DNA of 13,139 bases from an uncultured Ruminococcus sp. (GCA_905234305.1 CAJOHT010000020.1:2032-15170); one strand, 5' to 3'. Shown: positions 1 through 6,052, counted from the stretch's first letter. Made by a program: numbers and translations. Notes: generated from the letters alone by a model not told the origin.

Positions 1-237
1 AAATTCAAGATGCTTTACAATATCGTCGAAGCATCTGTCGCAGCGGGTGGTATAATCAAAAACCGCTTTTACCTTAAGCTCAACAAGACTTGCTCTGTTG
101 ACCGCCGACGCGCTCACTTTGACGGGCGATTTGAATGGATAATCACCGTTAATGTCGAAGTCGTTCATCGGCAAGGAATAGTCAACCTCAAGCCTGCGGC
201 CTTCGTTTAAAAAGACTTCCTTTAACTGAAGAAGCAT
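1..237 (-). CDS. yceD: DUF177/YceD-family protein, C-terminally truncated by the window edge
   Basis: Reading down from an ATG at 237-235, 79 codons stay open to base 1, starting MLLQLKEVFLNEGRR. The visible part has the DUF177 pattern: an N-terminal strand region, a middle segment DINGDYPFKSPVKVSASAV, then a CxxC pair (CDRC) near residue 70, typical of this family in Clostridia. Family members are linked to 23S rRNA or large-subunit accumulation and usually lie directly upstream of rpmF (ribosomal protein L32), which would fall outside this window. The start is supported by a GGAGGTG ribosome binding site at 242-248 and a consensus promoter just upstream. The family call is from recognition only; the C-terminal half is not visible. 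Confidence 0.8.
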   Translation of the reverse strand, partial: MLLQLKEVFLNEGRRLEVDYSLPMNDFDINGDYPFKSPVKVSASAVNRASLVELKVKAVFDYTTRCDRCFDDIVKHLEF

Positions 238-272
238 ATTGCACCTCCACTTAAAATAAAACGCTATTTAGA

Positions 273-301
273 ATTATACAAAAACAGCCCTTTTTTGTCA
301 A
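273..301 (-). promoter_or_regulatory. Perfect consensus sigma-70/sigma-A promoter for the DUF177 gene
   Basis: On the minus strand, TTGACA (296-301) and TATAAT (273-278) are separated by exactly 17 bp. Transcription would start near 266, giving a leader of about 29 nt before the ATG at 237. Both hexamers match the consensus completely, so strong constitutive transcription of the DUF177 (and probably rpmF) unit is expected. Confidence 0.85.
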
Positions 302-322
302 TACTTTTTTATTTAAAAATAT

Positions 323-574
323 TTATTCTTCGTCGTTGTCGCCGCTTTTAGTAAAAACAGTGAAAACAAGACCTAAAACCGCGAGTACGGTTGAGCATCC
401 CGCTAGGATTATTGTCAGATTACCCGTAGATACTACAGCCTTTACGGGCATCGGCAAAATCGAAAACGCCGCGCACATAACTATCGAAACTAAAAGAAGC
501 AATACAATTACGGGAACAATAATGATCATAACTTTCTGTAATTTGTTATATTTTGAAATTCCGCTGTTCTTCAT
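323..574 (-). CDS. Small two-helix membrane protein, 83 aa
   Basis: This is an 83-residue protein with a short basic N-terminus, a hydrophobic helix at about residues 15-37, a second at about 52-75, and an acidic C-terminal tail (GDNDEE). I do not recognise a family. Its start lies inside the upstream 78-aa gene (29-bp overlap), with an AAGGA motif (580-584) five bases before the ATG, so it is probably translationally coupled. It is the last gene of the rsmF-rsmA operon and resembles its upstream neighbour in size and helix layout. Two small inner-membrane proteins in a row suggest a pair or a diverged duplication, but no function can be assigned. I see no hairpin terminator between it and the DUF177 promoter. 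Confidence 0.65.
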   Translation of the reverse strand: MKNSGISKYNKLQKVMIIIVPVIVLLLLVSIVMCAAFSILPMPVKAVVSTGNLTIILAGCSTVLAVLGLVFTVFTKSGDNDEE

Positions 575-782
575 CTTTATCCTTCTTCCCTTTGTTTCTG
601 AGCTTTATTAATATCAAAACCAGACTGATAATTCCTATAAACGCCGACACAGCCGCGAATACTACCGAAAGAATGGAATCGTTCCCCTCGGCGGCATGAG
701 CCCCCATAGCGACAATCAAAAAGGAAAAAGCGAGAACTATCGCGATAATCAGTATAAGATTAAACACCTCATTCTTTTTCAT
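546..782 (-). CDS. Small two-helix membrane protein, 78 aa
   Basis: This is a 78-residue protein with hydrophobic segments at about 7-28 and 36-60, a short polar loop (AAEGNDS) between them, and a highly charged C-terminal tail (KGKKDKDEEQR). The ATG (782-780) overlaps the rsmA stop codon as ATGA, the classic arrangement for coupled translation, which supports it being a real gene. No family is recognised. It could be a membrane-anchored accessory protein or a recently arisen operon passenger. Confidence 0.65.
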   Translation of the reverse strand: MKKNEVFNLILIIAIVLAFSFLIVAMGAHAAEGNDSILSVVFAAVSAFIGIISLVLILIKLRNKGKKDKDEEQRNFKI

Positions 783-1633
783 AGGCTTATCCTCCGCGCG
801 ATCTCGGCGAAATCCTCGAGCTTTAATTTTTCAGCTCTCGACTGCGGATTGATTTCACATTCTAATAATAACTCATTTACATACTGTTTTTCAAGCCCTA
901 ATGACGAACTTATTGAATTTAAAACGGTTTTTCTTCTTTGGGCGAAAGCAGCCTTTACTACCGTGAAAAATTTCTTATCGTCCTCAAGCTCAACAGGCGG
1001 CTGTTTATACACGTTAAGCCTCATTACGGCGGAGTCTACCTTAGGAGCGGGCATAAACGAACCCGCGCTTACGGAAAAAAGCATTTCGGGCTTGCTGTAG
1101 AAATTGACCGCGGCGGTAACGGCTCCGCACTCGCGGCTGCCAACCTCGGCGCAGATCCGCTGAGCCGCTTCCTTCTGAACCATTACGGTAATATAATCTA
1201 TCGGGAGCTTGTCCTCGAGCAGCTTCATAATAACGGGTGAGGTTATATAATACGGCAGATTAGCGCATACTACTACCCTCATCCCCTGAAACTCATCCTC
1301 GATAAGCTTATTTAAATCGAGCTTTAAAACGTCATCGTTAATAACCTTAAGGTTATCGAATTCGCCGAGCGTTTCCCTTAGTACGGGGATAAGCCTTTTA
1401 TCTATTTCTACGGCGACGACCTTATCGGCTAAAGCGCAAAGCTCCTGAGTCAGCACACCGATACCGGGACCGATTTCGATTACGCCTACACCCTCGCCCG
1501 CTCCGCTGAGTTCAGCCATTCTCGGACATACCGAGGGATTAACAAGGAAATTCTGACCGAGCCCCTTAGAAAAGCTGAAGCCGTGACGTGAGAGGATATC
1601 TTTAATTGTACCTATGTCGGATAATCTTTTCAT
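779..1633 (-). CDS. rsmA: 16S rRNA dimethyladenosine transferase RsmA (KsgA)
   Basis: The 284-residue protein has normal family length. RsmA uses S-adenosylmethionine to dimethylate two adjacent adenines (A1518 and A1519, E. coli numbering) in helix 45 near the 3' end of 16S rRNA, a late small-subunit assembly step. Visible motifs are GLGQNFL at residues 24-30, the SAM-binding EIGPGIG at 53-59, the catalytic motif IV NLPYYITS at 125-132, and the FMPAPKVDSAVM segment in the C-terminal part. Its ATG overlaps the rsmF stop (ATGA at 1630-1633) and its own stop overlaps the next ATG, so it sits mid-operon. Pairing with another rRNA methyltransferase is functionally coherent. No lesion is seen. Confidence 0.95.
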   Translation of the reverse strand: MKRLSDIGTIKDILSRHGFSFSKGLGQNFLVNPSVCPRMAELSGAGEGVGVIEIGPGIGVLTQELCALADKVVAVEIDKRLIPVLRETLGEFDNLKVINDDVLKLDLNKLIEDEFQGMRVVVCANLPYYITSPVIMKLLEDKLPIDYITVMVQKEAAQRICAEVGSRECGAVTAAVNFYSKPEMLFSVSAGSFMPAPKVDSAVMRLNVYKQPPVELEDDKKFFTVVKAAFAQRRKTVLNSISSSLGLEKQYVNELLLECEINPQSRAEKLKLEDFAEIARRISL

Positions 1634-2955
1634 AAAGTTCTGAGTCCTTTAGGATATTTATTCTTAAGCCTTCCGCCCGAAGCCTTACCGAAGCCCGTCG
1701 TAATTCCGTTAACGCATACGACGGTATAGCCTTTAAGCGAAGGGCTGACCTCTATTTCTTCTCCGTGGAGGAAATTTTTTATCTCTTTGCCGTTGATATC
1801 TAAATCAACAGCTCTATTACAGCTTTCTTTATTCAGCGTCATAAAGATATGATGGGCAGGCTCTACCCTGTTTTTCTTGATTTCGCCTATTAATACACCT
1901 TTTCTCAGTATATTAAGGCCGCGCGTGTCGGGTATATAAAATCCCGCGTAGATATTTTTCCCGATTATCTCCAGATTACCGCGCAGTGTTTCATCTTTAA
2001 AAGAGTTGTCATAAAATTCATATACAAAATCGGGAATTTTACAAGCCTCGCGCTTTATATCGGGAACCGATACGGTATCCGCGTCCTTCCTAAGTTTTAC
2101 CGCGAAATGACCTTCTCCGCCGTCCATAGGAAAAATCCTGCGGGCGTATTCCAGAGTCGGTCTGCCGAAGATAACGCCGCTGTCAACTACTGAAAACTCG
2201 GGATTCTGCTCTAAAAATTCCGTAATAACGCCCTCATTTTCCTCATAGGAAAAAGTACAGGTCGAATACACAAGCTCTCCGCCGCCCTTAAGCGCGTATT
2301 TGGCGGAATTCAGAATATTAAGCTGTCTTTGAGCGCAGCTTTTAACGTGTTCAACGCTCCATTCCGACTGAGCCTCGGAGTTTTTGCGGAACATTCCCTC
2401 ACCGCTGCACGGAGCGTCTACAAGTATCTTATCAAAATATCCGCCGAGCTTTTCGCAAAGTATATCGGGGCGGCAGCTTGACACTACCGCGTTTTTTATT
2501 CCCATGCGCTCAATATTCGATAAAAGAATATTAGCGCGTGATTTTACAATTTCATTACTCCATAGAAACCCTTTTCCGTTGAGTTTAGAGGCAATCTGCG
2601 TACTTTTACCCCCCGGGGCGGCGCATAAATCGAGAACCTTGTCGCCCTCTTTTACGCCGAGCATTTCGACAGCCGAAGCAGCGGAAGGCTCCTGAACATA
2701 AAACGCGCCCGCGTGATGGAGCGGATTGTTGCCGATTGAAACAATTTCCTCGGGCAAATAGAATCCCTCTTTACAAAACGGAGTGCTTTTAAGCTCAAAA
2801 CCGATAATCGATTTCAGCTTTTCGCAGGAGCATTTAAGAGTGTTAACTCTTATTCCGCGAAAAACCTTACCGCTGTTATAGTATTCCAAAAAAGCGTCGA
2901 ACTCGCTGCCGAGCAGCGACTTCATTCTATCTAAAAAAACCGAAATATTTTCCAT
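1630..2955 (-). CDS. rsmF: RsmF-type rRNA (cytosine-5) methyltransferase, NOL1/NOP2/Sun family
   Basis: The product is 441 residues from the ATG at 2955-2953. The family methylates cytosine C5 in rRNA with SAM; RsmF members act on 16S rRNA, though the exact target base here is inferred. Visible motifs are the N-terminal FRGIRVNTLK, the SAM-binding VLDLCAAPGGKSTQIA, the catalytic DAPCSGEGMFRK and the second cysteine motif YSTCTFSYEENE. The C-terminal region from about residue 300, ending RLKNKYPKGLR, fits the PUA-like extension typical of RsmF. An in-frame TTG at 2961 would add two residues. I chose ATG because it gives the usual N-terminus, but neither start has a clear Shine-Dalgarno, which is odd for this window. 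It is the first gene of the rsmF-rsmA operon. Confidence 0.9.
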   Translation of the reverse strand: MENISVFLDRMKSLLGSEFDAFLEYYNSGKVFRGIRVNTLKCSCEKLKSIIGFELKSTPFCKEGFYLPEEIVSIGNNPLHHAGAFYVQEPSAASAVEMLGVKEGDKVLDLCAAPGGKSTQIASKLNGKGFLWSNEIVKSRANILLSNIERMGIKNAVVSSCRPDILCEKLGGYFDKILVDAPCSGEGMFRKNSEAQSEWSVEHVKSCAQRQLNILNSAKYALKGGGELVYSTCTFSYEENEGVITEFLEQNPEFSVVDSGVIFGRPTLEYARRIFPMDGGEGHFAVKLRKDADTVSVPDIKREACKIPDFVYEFYDNSFKDETLRGNLEIIGKNIYAGFYIPDTRGLNILRKGVLIGEIKKNRVEPAHHIFMTLNKESCNRAVDLDINGKEIKNFLHGEEIEVSPSLKGYTVVCVNGITTGFGKASGGRLKNKYPKGLRTL

Positions 2956-2995
2956 AACCAAGTATAAAACTAAAAAATCTGTAAAGCCTAACTAC

Positions 2996-3008
2996 AAGGA
3001 GGTGATCC
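2996..3008 (+). promoter_or_regulatory. Full-length Shine-Dalgarno of the 38-aa peptide gene
   Basis: AAGGAGGTGATCC is complementary to the whole 13-nt conserved 3' end of bacterial 16S rRNA. It sits three bases before the ATG at 3012 when measured from its last base, with the GGAGG core nine bases away. The other genes here match only 5-8 bases, so this site implies unusually strong ribosome recruitment. Confidence 0.8.
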
Positions 3009-3011
3009 TCA

Positions 3012-3128
3012 ATGAGCGATTATCAGGATAAAAATACTCAGAACAATAAGCAGAATAAACAGAACAAGCAGAATCAGAACAAAAAGCAGCAAGGCGATCA
3101 GAACAAAAACAATAAAGAATGTAAATAA
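3012..3128 (+). CDS. Very small Asn/Gln/Lys-rich protein, 38 aa
   Basis: The peptide starts MSDYQDKNTQNN and is built almost entirely of N, Q and K (repeating KQN, NKQ and similar triplets), ending KECK with a single cysteine. Composition predicts a disordered, basic, highly soluble protein. The exceptional ribosome binding site directly upstream and a rho-independent terminator directly downstream show a compact single-gene unit, so I consider it real despite its size. It diverges from rsmF with only 56 bp between starts. Small hydrophilic proteins of this kind occur in spore-forming Clostridia and a spore role is possible, but it lacks the sequence of classical alpha/beta SASPs. No function is assigned. 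Confidence 0.6.
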   Translation: MSDYQDKNTQNNKQNKQNKQNQNKKQQGDQNKNNKECK

Positions 3129-3135
3129 TTTTAAG

Positions 3136-3166
3136 AAACAGCCTCCCGCATAGGAAGGCTGTTTTC
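3136..3166 (+). terminator. Rho-independent terminator after the 38-aa gene
   Basis: The left arm AAACAGCCTCC (3136-3146) pairs with GGAAGGCTGTTT (3153-3164) around a short loop, with one mismatch, and is followed by TTTTCATTATAT. It starts eight bases after the stop codon. Confidence 0.8.
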
Positions 3167-3207
3167 ATTATATCACAAACGTATTATTTTTCAAGAATTT
3201 TATTATA

Positions 3208-3416
3208 AGGATTCAGGATGTAGGATTAAGGGGTTAGGGAACGAGCAGGCAGCTCGACTAAATCAATCTCAACGGTATCCCGAAGGAATTTATATGCAAG
3301 CTCCGCTTGCGAAGCATATCAATTCGGTCGGGAAATAAACGTTATCTATATATAAATCTGTCTTCCCGACCTTCCCTACATCCTAAATCCTAAATCCTAA
3401 ATCCTACACCCTAAAT
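3208..3416. repeat. Intergenic repeat element: inverted heptanucleotide arrays flanking a long palindrome
   Basis: This fills the 300-base gap between the 38-aa gene and the amidase. The left edge has five 7-bp units (AGGATTC, AGGATGT, AGGATTA, AGGGGTT, AGGGAAC; 3208-3242). The right edge has six units in opposite orientation (CCTACAT, three CCTAAAT, CCTACAC, CCTAAAT; 3375-3416). Between them lies a long imperfect hairpin: CCCGAAGGAATT (3279-3290) against AATTCGGTCGGG (3321-3332), with ATATGC/GCATAT and AAGC/GCTT pairs inside. A smaller dyad GAGC-aggca-GCTC lies at 3243-3255. No credible ORF is present. It resembles dispersed palindromic or STRR-type repeats; whether it is repeated elsewhere in the genome cannot be seen here. 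Confidence 0.7.
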
Positions 3417-3426
3417 ACATACTAAA

Positions 3427-3975
3427 TCAGCTTCCCGGTTCCACAAACGGTACGCCGAGAGTTTCAGCTACGGATTTAGAAAGATTTTTCGCGATAGCGT
3501 TAATATTATCCCTTATCCACCTCGCGTCCTCAACATTATCGTGATAGGCTACCTCAATAAGCGAGGCGGGCGCTCTCGTAAGCCTGAGTTCCCCGAGAGT
3601 CGTTGTCGGGATAGTTTTCACCTTAGACGGCTCGGGATACAAATCAGAGAAATTCGTTGCCAATATATCGGCGAAATTCTGTCCTTTTGTACTGTTCGGG
3701 TAATAGTAGACCTCAACTCCCCTGTTTTGACCCGCGTTATTCTCGCCTGAGGCGTTTGAATGAATAGCGAGGTGCAGGTCGTAATTGCCCGCGTTGCTGT
3801 CGGCGATTGCCTGGCGCAGCGTCATCTCGGGACGGTTGCGTTTAAAGTCGATACCGCTCGCTCTAAGATACGGCTCCATAGCGTCCGCTATCAAATTCAT
3901 GTAGTATTCCTCGTTACCGCCGTCAACGTACGGGTTCCATTCCTGAAGCGACGGACTTAAATAAATAGTCGGCAT
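3427..3975 (-). CDS. N-acetylmuramoyl-L-alanine amidase family (Amidase_3-like), 182 aa
   Basis: The single-domain 182-residue protein starts MPTIYLSPSLQEWNPY and has no signal peptide or cell-wall-binding repeats. Amidase_3 enzymes are zinc hydrolases that cut the bond between N-acetylmuramic acid and L-alanine in peptidoglycan. Recognisable elements are EEYYMNLIADAM with the expected metal-ligand Glu at residue 22 or 23, HLAIHSNA with His72, and LIEVAYHDN with Glu141 as likely catalytic acid. The first histidine ligand, normally in a DPGHGG-like motif, appears replaced by SPSLQEW (Gln11 at that place). Activity is therefore inferred rather than certain. The start is backed by GGAGGA (3981-3986). 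Without an export signal it may act after lysis, in the mother cell, or in the cytoplasm. Confidence 0.8.
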   Translation of the reverse strand: MPTIYLSPSLQEWNPYVDGGNEEYYMNLIADAMEPYLRASGIDFKRNRPEMTLRQAIADSNAGNYDLHLAIHSNASGENNAGQNRGVEVYYYPNSTKGQNFADILATNFSDLYPEPSKVKTIPTTTLGELRLTRAPASLIEVAYHDNVEDARWIRDNINAIAKNLSKSVAETLGVPFVEPGS

Positions 3976-4043
3976 AAAATTCCTCCAAAAAAAGTATTCG
4001 TTATAATATATTTACGGAAGTATTTTTTTATTCATAAATACAT

Positions 4044-4057
4044 TCCGCTTTTGCGGA
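4044..4057. other. Short perfect hairpin in the amidase-rubrerythrin divergent spacer
   Basis: TCCGC-TTTT-GCGGA forms a 5-bp hairpin in the 201-bp spacer between the divergent amidase and rubrerythrin genes. It has no adjacent T-tract on the plus strand, so it is not an obvious terminator. I could not find a convincing sigma-A promoter for the amidase in this spacer. Confidence 0.35.
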
Positions 4058-4099
4058 CTAATGCTGACTATCAATTGCTGATTTTATTAAAAATTTCAC

Positions 4100-4128
4100 T
4101 TTACAAACCCCCGCTTAAATGGTAAAAT
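4100..4128 (+). promoter_or_regulatory. Promoter of the rubrerythrin gene
   Basis: TTTACA (4100-4105) and TAAAAT (4123-4128) are separated by 17 bp, and the -10 box carries an extended TGG just before it. The predicted transcription start is around 4135, giving a leader of about 42 nt before the ATG at 4177. Confidence 0.7.
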
Positions 4129-4131
4129 AAA

Positions 4132-4148
4132 TAAAAGTAATACTTTTA
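4132..4148. promoter_or_regulatory. 17-bp perfect palindrome over the predicted rubrerythrin start site, candidate operator
   Basis: TAAAAGTA-A-TACTTTTA has 8-bp arms around a one-base centre. It overlaps the predicted transcription start of the rubrerythrin gene, where a repressor would block initiation. It does not match the PerR consensus well, so the regulator is unknown. An oxidative-stress or redox repressor is only an inference from the downstream gene. Confidence 0.5.
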
Positions 4149-4176
4149 AAAATTTTAATCCAAGGAGGACAATATT

Positions 4177-4725
4177 ATGAAGAAATTTGTATGCTCAGTA
4201 TGCGGTTACGTTCACGAGGGAGATACACCTCCCGAGGTATGCCCCGTATGTAAGGCTCCTGCCGAGAAATTCAACGAGGTTAAAGGCGAAGCAAGCTACG
4301 CTACGGTACATATCGTAGGCGAAGGCAAGGCTGAGGGCGTAAGCGAGGATATTATCAAGGATTTACGCGACAACTTCACTGGCGAATGCACCGAGGTAGG
4401 TATGTATCTTGCTATGGCTAGAGTTGCCGACAGAGAAGGCTATCCCGAAATCGCCGCCGCTTTTGAAAAATACGGCTTAGAGGAAGCTGTTCACGCAGCT
4501 AAATTTGCCGAGCTTTTAGGCGAGGTTATCACCGACTCTACCGCAAAGAACCTTAAAATGCGCGCTGACGCTGAAGCTGGCGCCTGCGAGGGTAAGTTCG
4601 ATTTAGCTAAGAGAGCTAAAGCCGCTGGACTCGACGCTATCCACGATACAGTTCACGAAATGGCTAAGGACGAGGCTCGACACGGCGCAGGCTTCGCAGG
4701 ACTTTTAAAGAGGTATTTCGGTTAA
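4177..4725 (+). CDS. Reverse rubrerythrin (rubredoxin domain N-terminal), peroxide/oxygen reductase
   Basis: The 182-residue protein begins with a rubredoxin-type Fe(SCys)4 domain (C6-x2-C9-G and C22-P-x-C25). A ferritin-like four-helix domain follows, with carboxylate and histidine ligands in [27 protein letters not shown] and [10 protein letters not shown]. In classical rubrerythrin the rubredoxin domain is C-terminal, so this is the reversed type known from clostridia, which reduces H2O2 and O2 with electrons from NADH through carrier proteins. It acts in the cytoplasm in oxygen defence. The start is set by AAGGAGG (4162-4168). The final 15 codons ([15 protein letters not shown]) and stop recur at 4945-4994 downstream, with only synonymous changes. 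Confidence 0.93.
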   Translation: MKKFVCSVCGYVHEGDTPPEVCPVCKAPAEKFNEVKGEASYATVHIVGEGKAEGVSEDIIKDLRDNFTGECTEVGMYLAMARVADREGYPEIAAAFEKYGLEEAVHAAKFAELLGEVITDSTAKNLKMRADAEAGACEGKFDLAKRAKAAGLDAIHDTVHEMAKDEARHGAGFAGLLKRYFG

Positions 4726-4727
4726 GG
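4678..4727 (+). repeat. Rubrerythrin 3'-end repeat, original copy
   Basis: These are the last 15 codons, the stop and two following bases of the rubrerythrin gene. 45 of 50 bases match the downstream copy at 4945-4994. A shorter match to the AGGTATTTCGGTTAA core lies at 5383-5397. Confidence 0.85.
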
Positions 4728-4735
4728 AGTATCAA

Positions 4736-4933
4736 ATGGAAAAAGGCAATAAAGAGTTATTGACCGAATTATTGATCGATACCGAAAAGAAAAATCTTGA
4801 AACGGAAAAGGAAGTTCTGCAAGAGCTGTCTAAAATCCGAAAATGGGTCGAATTCTTTGGCATTGTCACCATTATCAGTCTTGTCGGCAGTGTTATCGCT
4901 GTATTTGCTGTGATAAGCAATCTCAGATATTGA
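4736..4933 (+). CDS. Small single-pass membrane protein, 65 aa
   Basis: The protein has a charged, probably helical N-terminal part (residues 1-36, rich in E and K) followed by one hydrophobic segment at about 38-61 and a short NLRY tail. AAGGAG overlaps the end of the rubrerythrin gene eight bases before the ATG, so it is probably co-transcribed with it. No family is recognised. The gene lies between two copies of the rubrerythrin 3' end, which suggests it came into this place with a duplicated or foreign rubrerythrin tail rather than being an old operon member. Confidence 0.6.
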   Translation: MEKGNKELLTELLIDTEKKNLETEKEVLQELSKIRKWVEFFGIVTIISLVGSVIAVFAVISNLRY

Positions 4934-4944
4934 TCGCGGCATCA

Positions 4945-4994
4945 AGACACGGCGCGGGCTTCGCGGGACTTCTTAAGAGGTATTTCGGTTAAGG
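4945..4994 (+). pseudogene. Rubrerythrin 3'-end fragment (second copy)
   Basis: This reads [15 protein letters not shown] and a TAA in one frame, identical in protein to the rubrerythrin C-terminus. All five base differences from 4678-4727 are synonymous (CGA to AGA, two GCA to GCG, and TTA to CTT for a leucine). Sequence similarity stops abruptly upstream of the Arg codon. The pattern implies descent from a functional, diverged rubrerythrin gene whose body is missing here. The similarity also continues slightly into the spacer before the next gene's ATG. Confidence 0.8.
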
Positions 4995-5001
4995 TGTAGA
5001 T

Positions 5002-5373
5002 ATGGCGAAAAAAAGCAAAAGAAGGCAAACAATACTGGTTTTAGTGAATTTCGCGCCGCTGATCATCGGACTGGCAACAGTCTTTTTCTACAAAGATATT
5101 TTCGCGGTACTGTTCCCTGTTTTACAAATCGCGGTTTTTGTATTAGATATCGTATTATCTCATGGTCGAGCTCAGTTTATTCCGCTTGCCATAAGCTTCG
5201 CGGTTTCAACAGCGTTGTATTTGCTTTCTAACTATCTTTTATATAACGCCCATATCACTAAGGGAAACGTTGTCTTTTTGATAGGCTACGAATCCACTCG
5301 GTTACTTGTTCCGATATGGATTATTGGAATAGTCTTTTGCTTCGCGTTCAAGAAATCTGATGAATATAACTGA
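5002..5373 (+). CDS. Four-helix integral membrane protein, 123 aa, unknown function
   Basis: The 123-residue protein has a basic N-terminus (MAKKSKRRQ) and hydrophobic segments at about 10-30, 33-52, 57-79 and 92-117. Positive residues at the start suggest a cytoplasmic N-terminus. I do not recognise a family. AAGGTG (4991-4996) precedes the ATG by five bases, and this spacer resembles the one between rubrerythrin and the 65-aa gene. It follows the second rubrerythrin tail directly and is itself followed by a short third tail-like stretch. It is probably transcribed from the rubrerythrin promoter, ending at the hairpin at 5463-5500. Confidence 0.65.
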   Translation: MAKKSKRRQTILVLVNFAPLIIGLATVFFYKDIFAVLFPVLQIAVFVLDIVLSHGRAQFIPLAISFAVSTALYLLSNYLLYNAHITKGNVVFLIGYESTRLLVPIWIIGIVFCFAFKKSDEYN

Positions 5374-5380
5374 ACGCGAA
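5341..5380. other. 10-bp perfect inverted repeat spanning the stop codon of the 123-aa gene
   Basis: TTCGCGTTCA (5341-5350) and TGAACGCGAA (5371-5380) are perfect complements with a 20-nt loop. The right arm contains the TGA stop. Its last bases also pair in an alternative small hairpin CGAAAT-aggt-ATTTCG (5376-5392), so the two folds compete. It could slow decay or translation termination; function unknown. Confidence 0.5.
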
Positions 5381-5382
5381 AT

Positions 5383-5397
5383 AGGTATTTCGTTTAA
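5383..5397 (+). repeat. Third, short rubrerythrin-tail match
   Basis: AGGTATTTCGTTTAA matches 14 of 15 bases of the rubrerythrin end (RYFG and stop; here it would read RYFV and stop). It lies ten bases after the 123-aa gene, in the position the tail has after the 65-aa gene. Because half of it also forms a hairpin arm, chance or structural selection cannot be excluded. Confidence 0.45.
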
Positions 5398-5462
5398 TCC
5401 AAAAGTAACATCAATACTGTTTTATAAATATAATTCTAATTCAGAAAAATAGCACGAAAAAT

Positions 5463-5500
5463 GGCAGAGTGAAATTTTTAAAACACTCTGCCTTATTTTA
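5463..5500. terminator. Bidirectional terminator hairpin, copy 1 of a repeated family
   Basis: Stem GGCAGAGTG (5463-5471) pairs perfectly with CACTCTGCC (5484-5492) around a 12-nt A/T loop, followed by TTATTTTATT on the plus strand and by ATTTTTCG on the minus strand. It lies between convergent genes (the 123-aa gene and the 164-aa paralog). The same stem recurs at 7020-7047 and 8469-8496. Confidence 0.8.
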
Positions 5501-5522
5501 TTCGCTTTTTATCTGCCGTAAT

Positions 5523-6017
5523 TTATGGCGCGAGGATATTGATCATCATATTGTACTCATCCTCTACAAGCTCGTTATCGCCCATAAAGATAAGCGCGAT
5601 GAATGTAGCGAACATACCCCTTGACTCGGGCTTTAACTTACCCGAAAGCTCAGATAAATCAAATTCAGTCTTATTGATTTTTTCAATATCTTCCGCGAAG
5701 GGCTGTCCGAATAGTCCGATAGTTTCCATAATATCATCGAGGACTTTTTCCTCCTCCAAGGCAAAATCTTTATCGACAAAAGCCGCCGCGAGTACGATTT
5801 GGCATAAAAACTCGTAATATGAAGTACATTTAAAATCCTCGACCTTTATCCCCCTAAGCTCAGGCTCCAGCGCCTTATACGAAATTTGTGCCATAGACTT
5901 TTTCTGCTCAGGCGTCATTTTCATAATATTCTCAGCTGTACCGCTTATGAAATTTTTTATCGCTTCCTGCTTTTCCTCGGGCAAGGAAGCGAATGATGTA
6001 TTTTTATTATCTGACAT
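5523..6017 (-). CDS. Uncharacterised acidic helical protein, 164 aa, paralog of its upstream neighbour
   Basis: This is a soluble, acidic, probably all-helical protein. It shares an extended pattern with the adjacent 170-aa protein: LPEE at the start, MTPEQKKSM against MTREQRESM, EPEL, the VDKDF/VDKRF segment with a following acidic helix, LKPESRG, and the end ALIFMGDNELVEDE with a terminal AP. The alanine-rich helix with VDKDFALEEE faintly recalls TerB-like domains, but I cannot establish this. The start is supported by AGGAGG (6024-6029). A 35-bp spacer separates it from the paralog, so both form an operon. No catalytic motif, signal or membrane segment is seen. Confidence 0.7.
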   Translation of the reverse strand: MSDNKNTSFASLPEEKQEAIKNFISGTAENIMKMTPEQKKSMAQISYKALEPELRGIKVEDFKCTSYYEFLCQIVLAAAFVDKDFALEEEKVLDDIMETIGLFGQPFAEDIEKINKTEFDLSELSGKLKPESRGMFATFIALIFMGDNELVEDEYNMMINILAP

Positions 6018-6052
6018 AATTACCCTCCTGTAATACTTGTTATAAAAACTAT

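Noticed and set aside
2995..3008. GGATCACCTCCTT on the minus strand as a fragment of a 16S rRNA 3' end
   Set aside because: No further rRNA similarity flanks it. It is fully explained as the Shine-Dalgarno of the plus-strand peptide gene.
3999..4016. PerR-like box TTATAATATATTTAC near the rubrerythrin gene
   Set aside because: Only the first half matches the consensus. It lies next to the amidase start, about 100 bp upstream of the rubrerythrin promoter.
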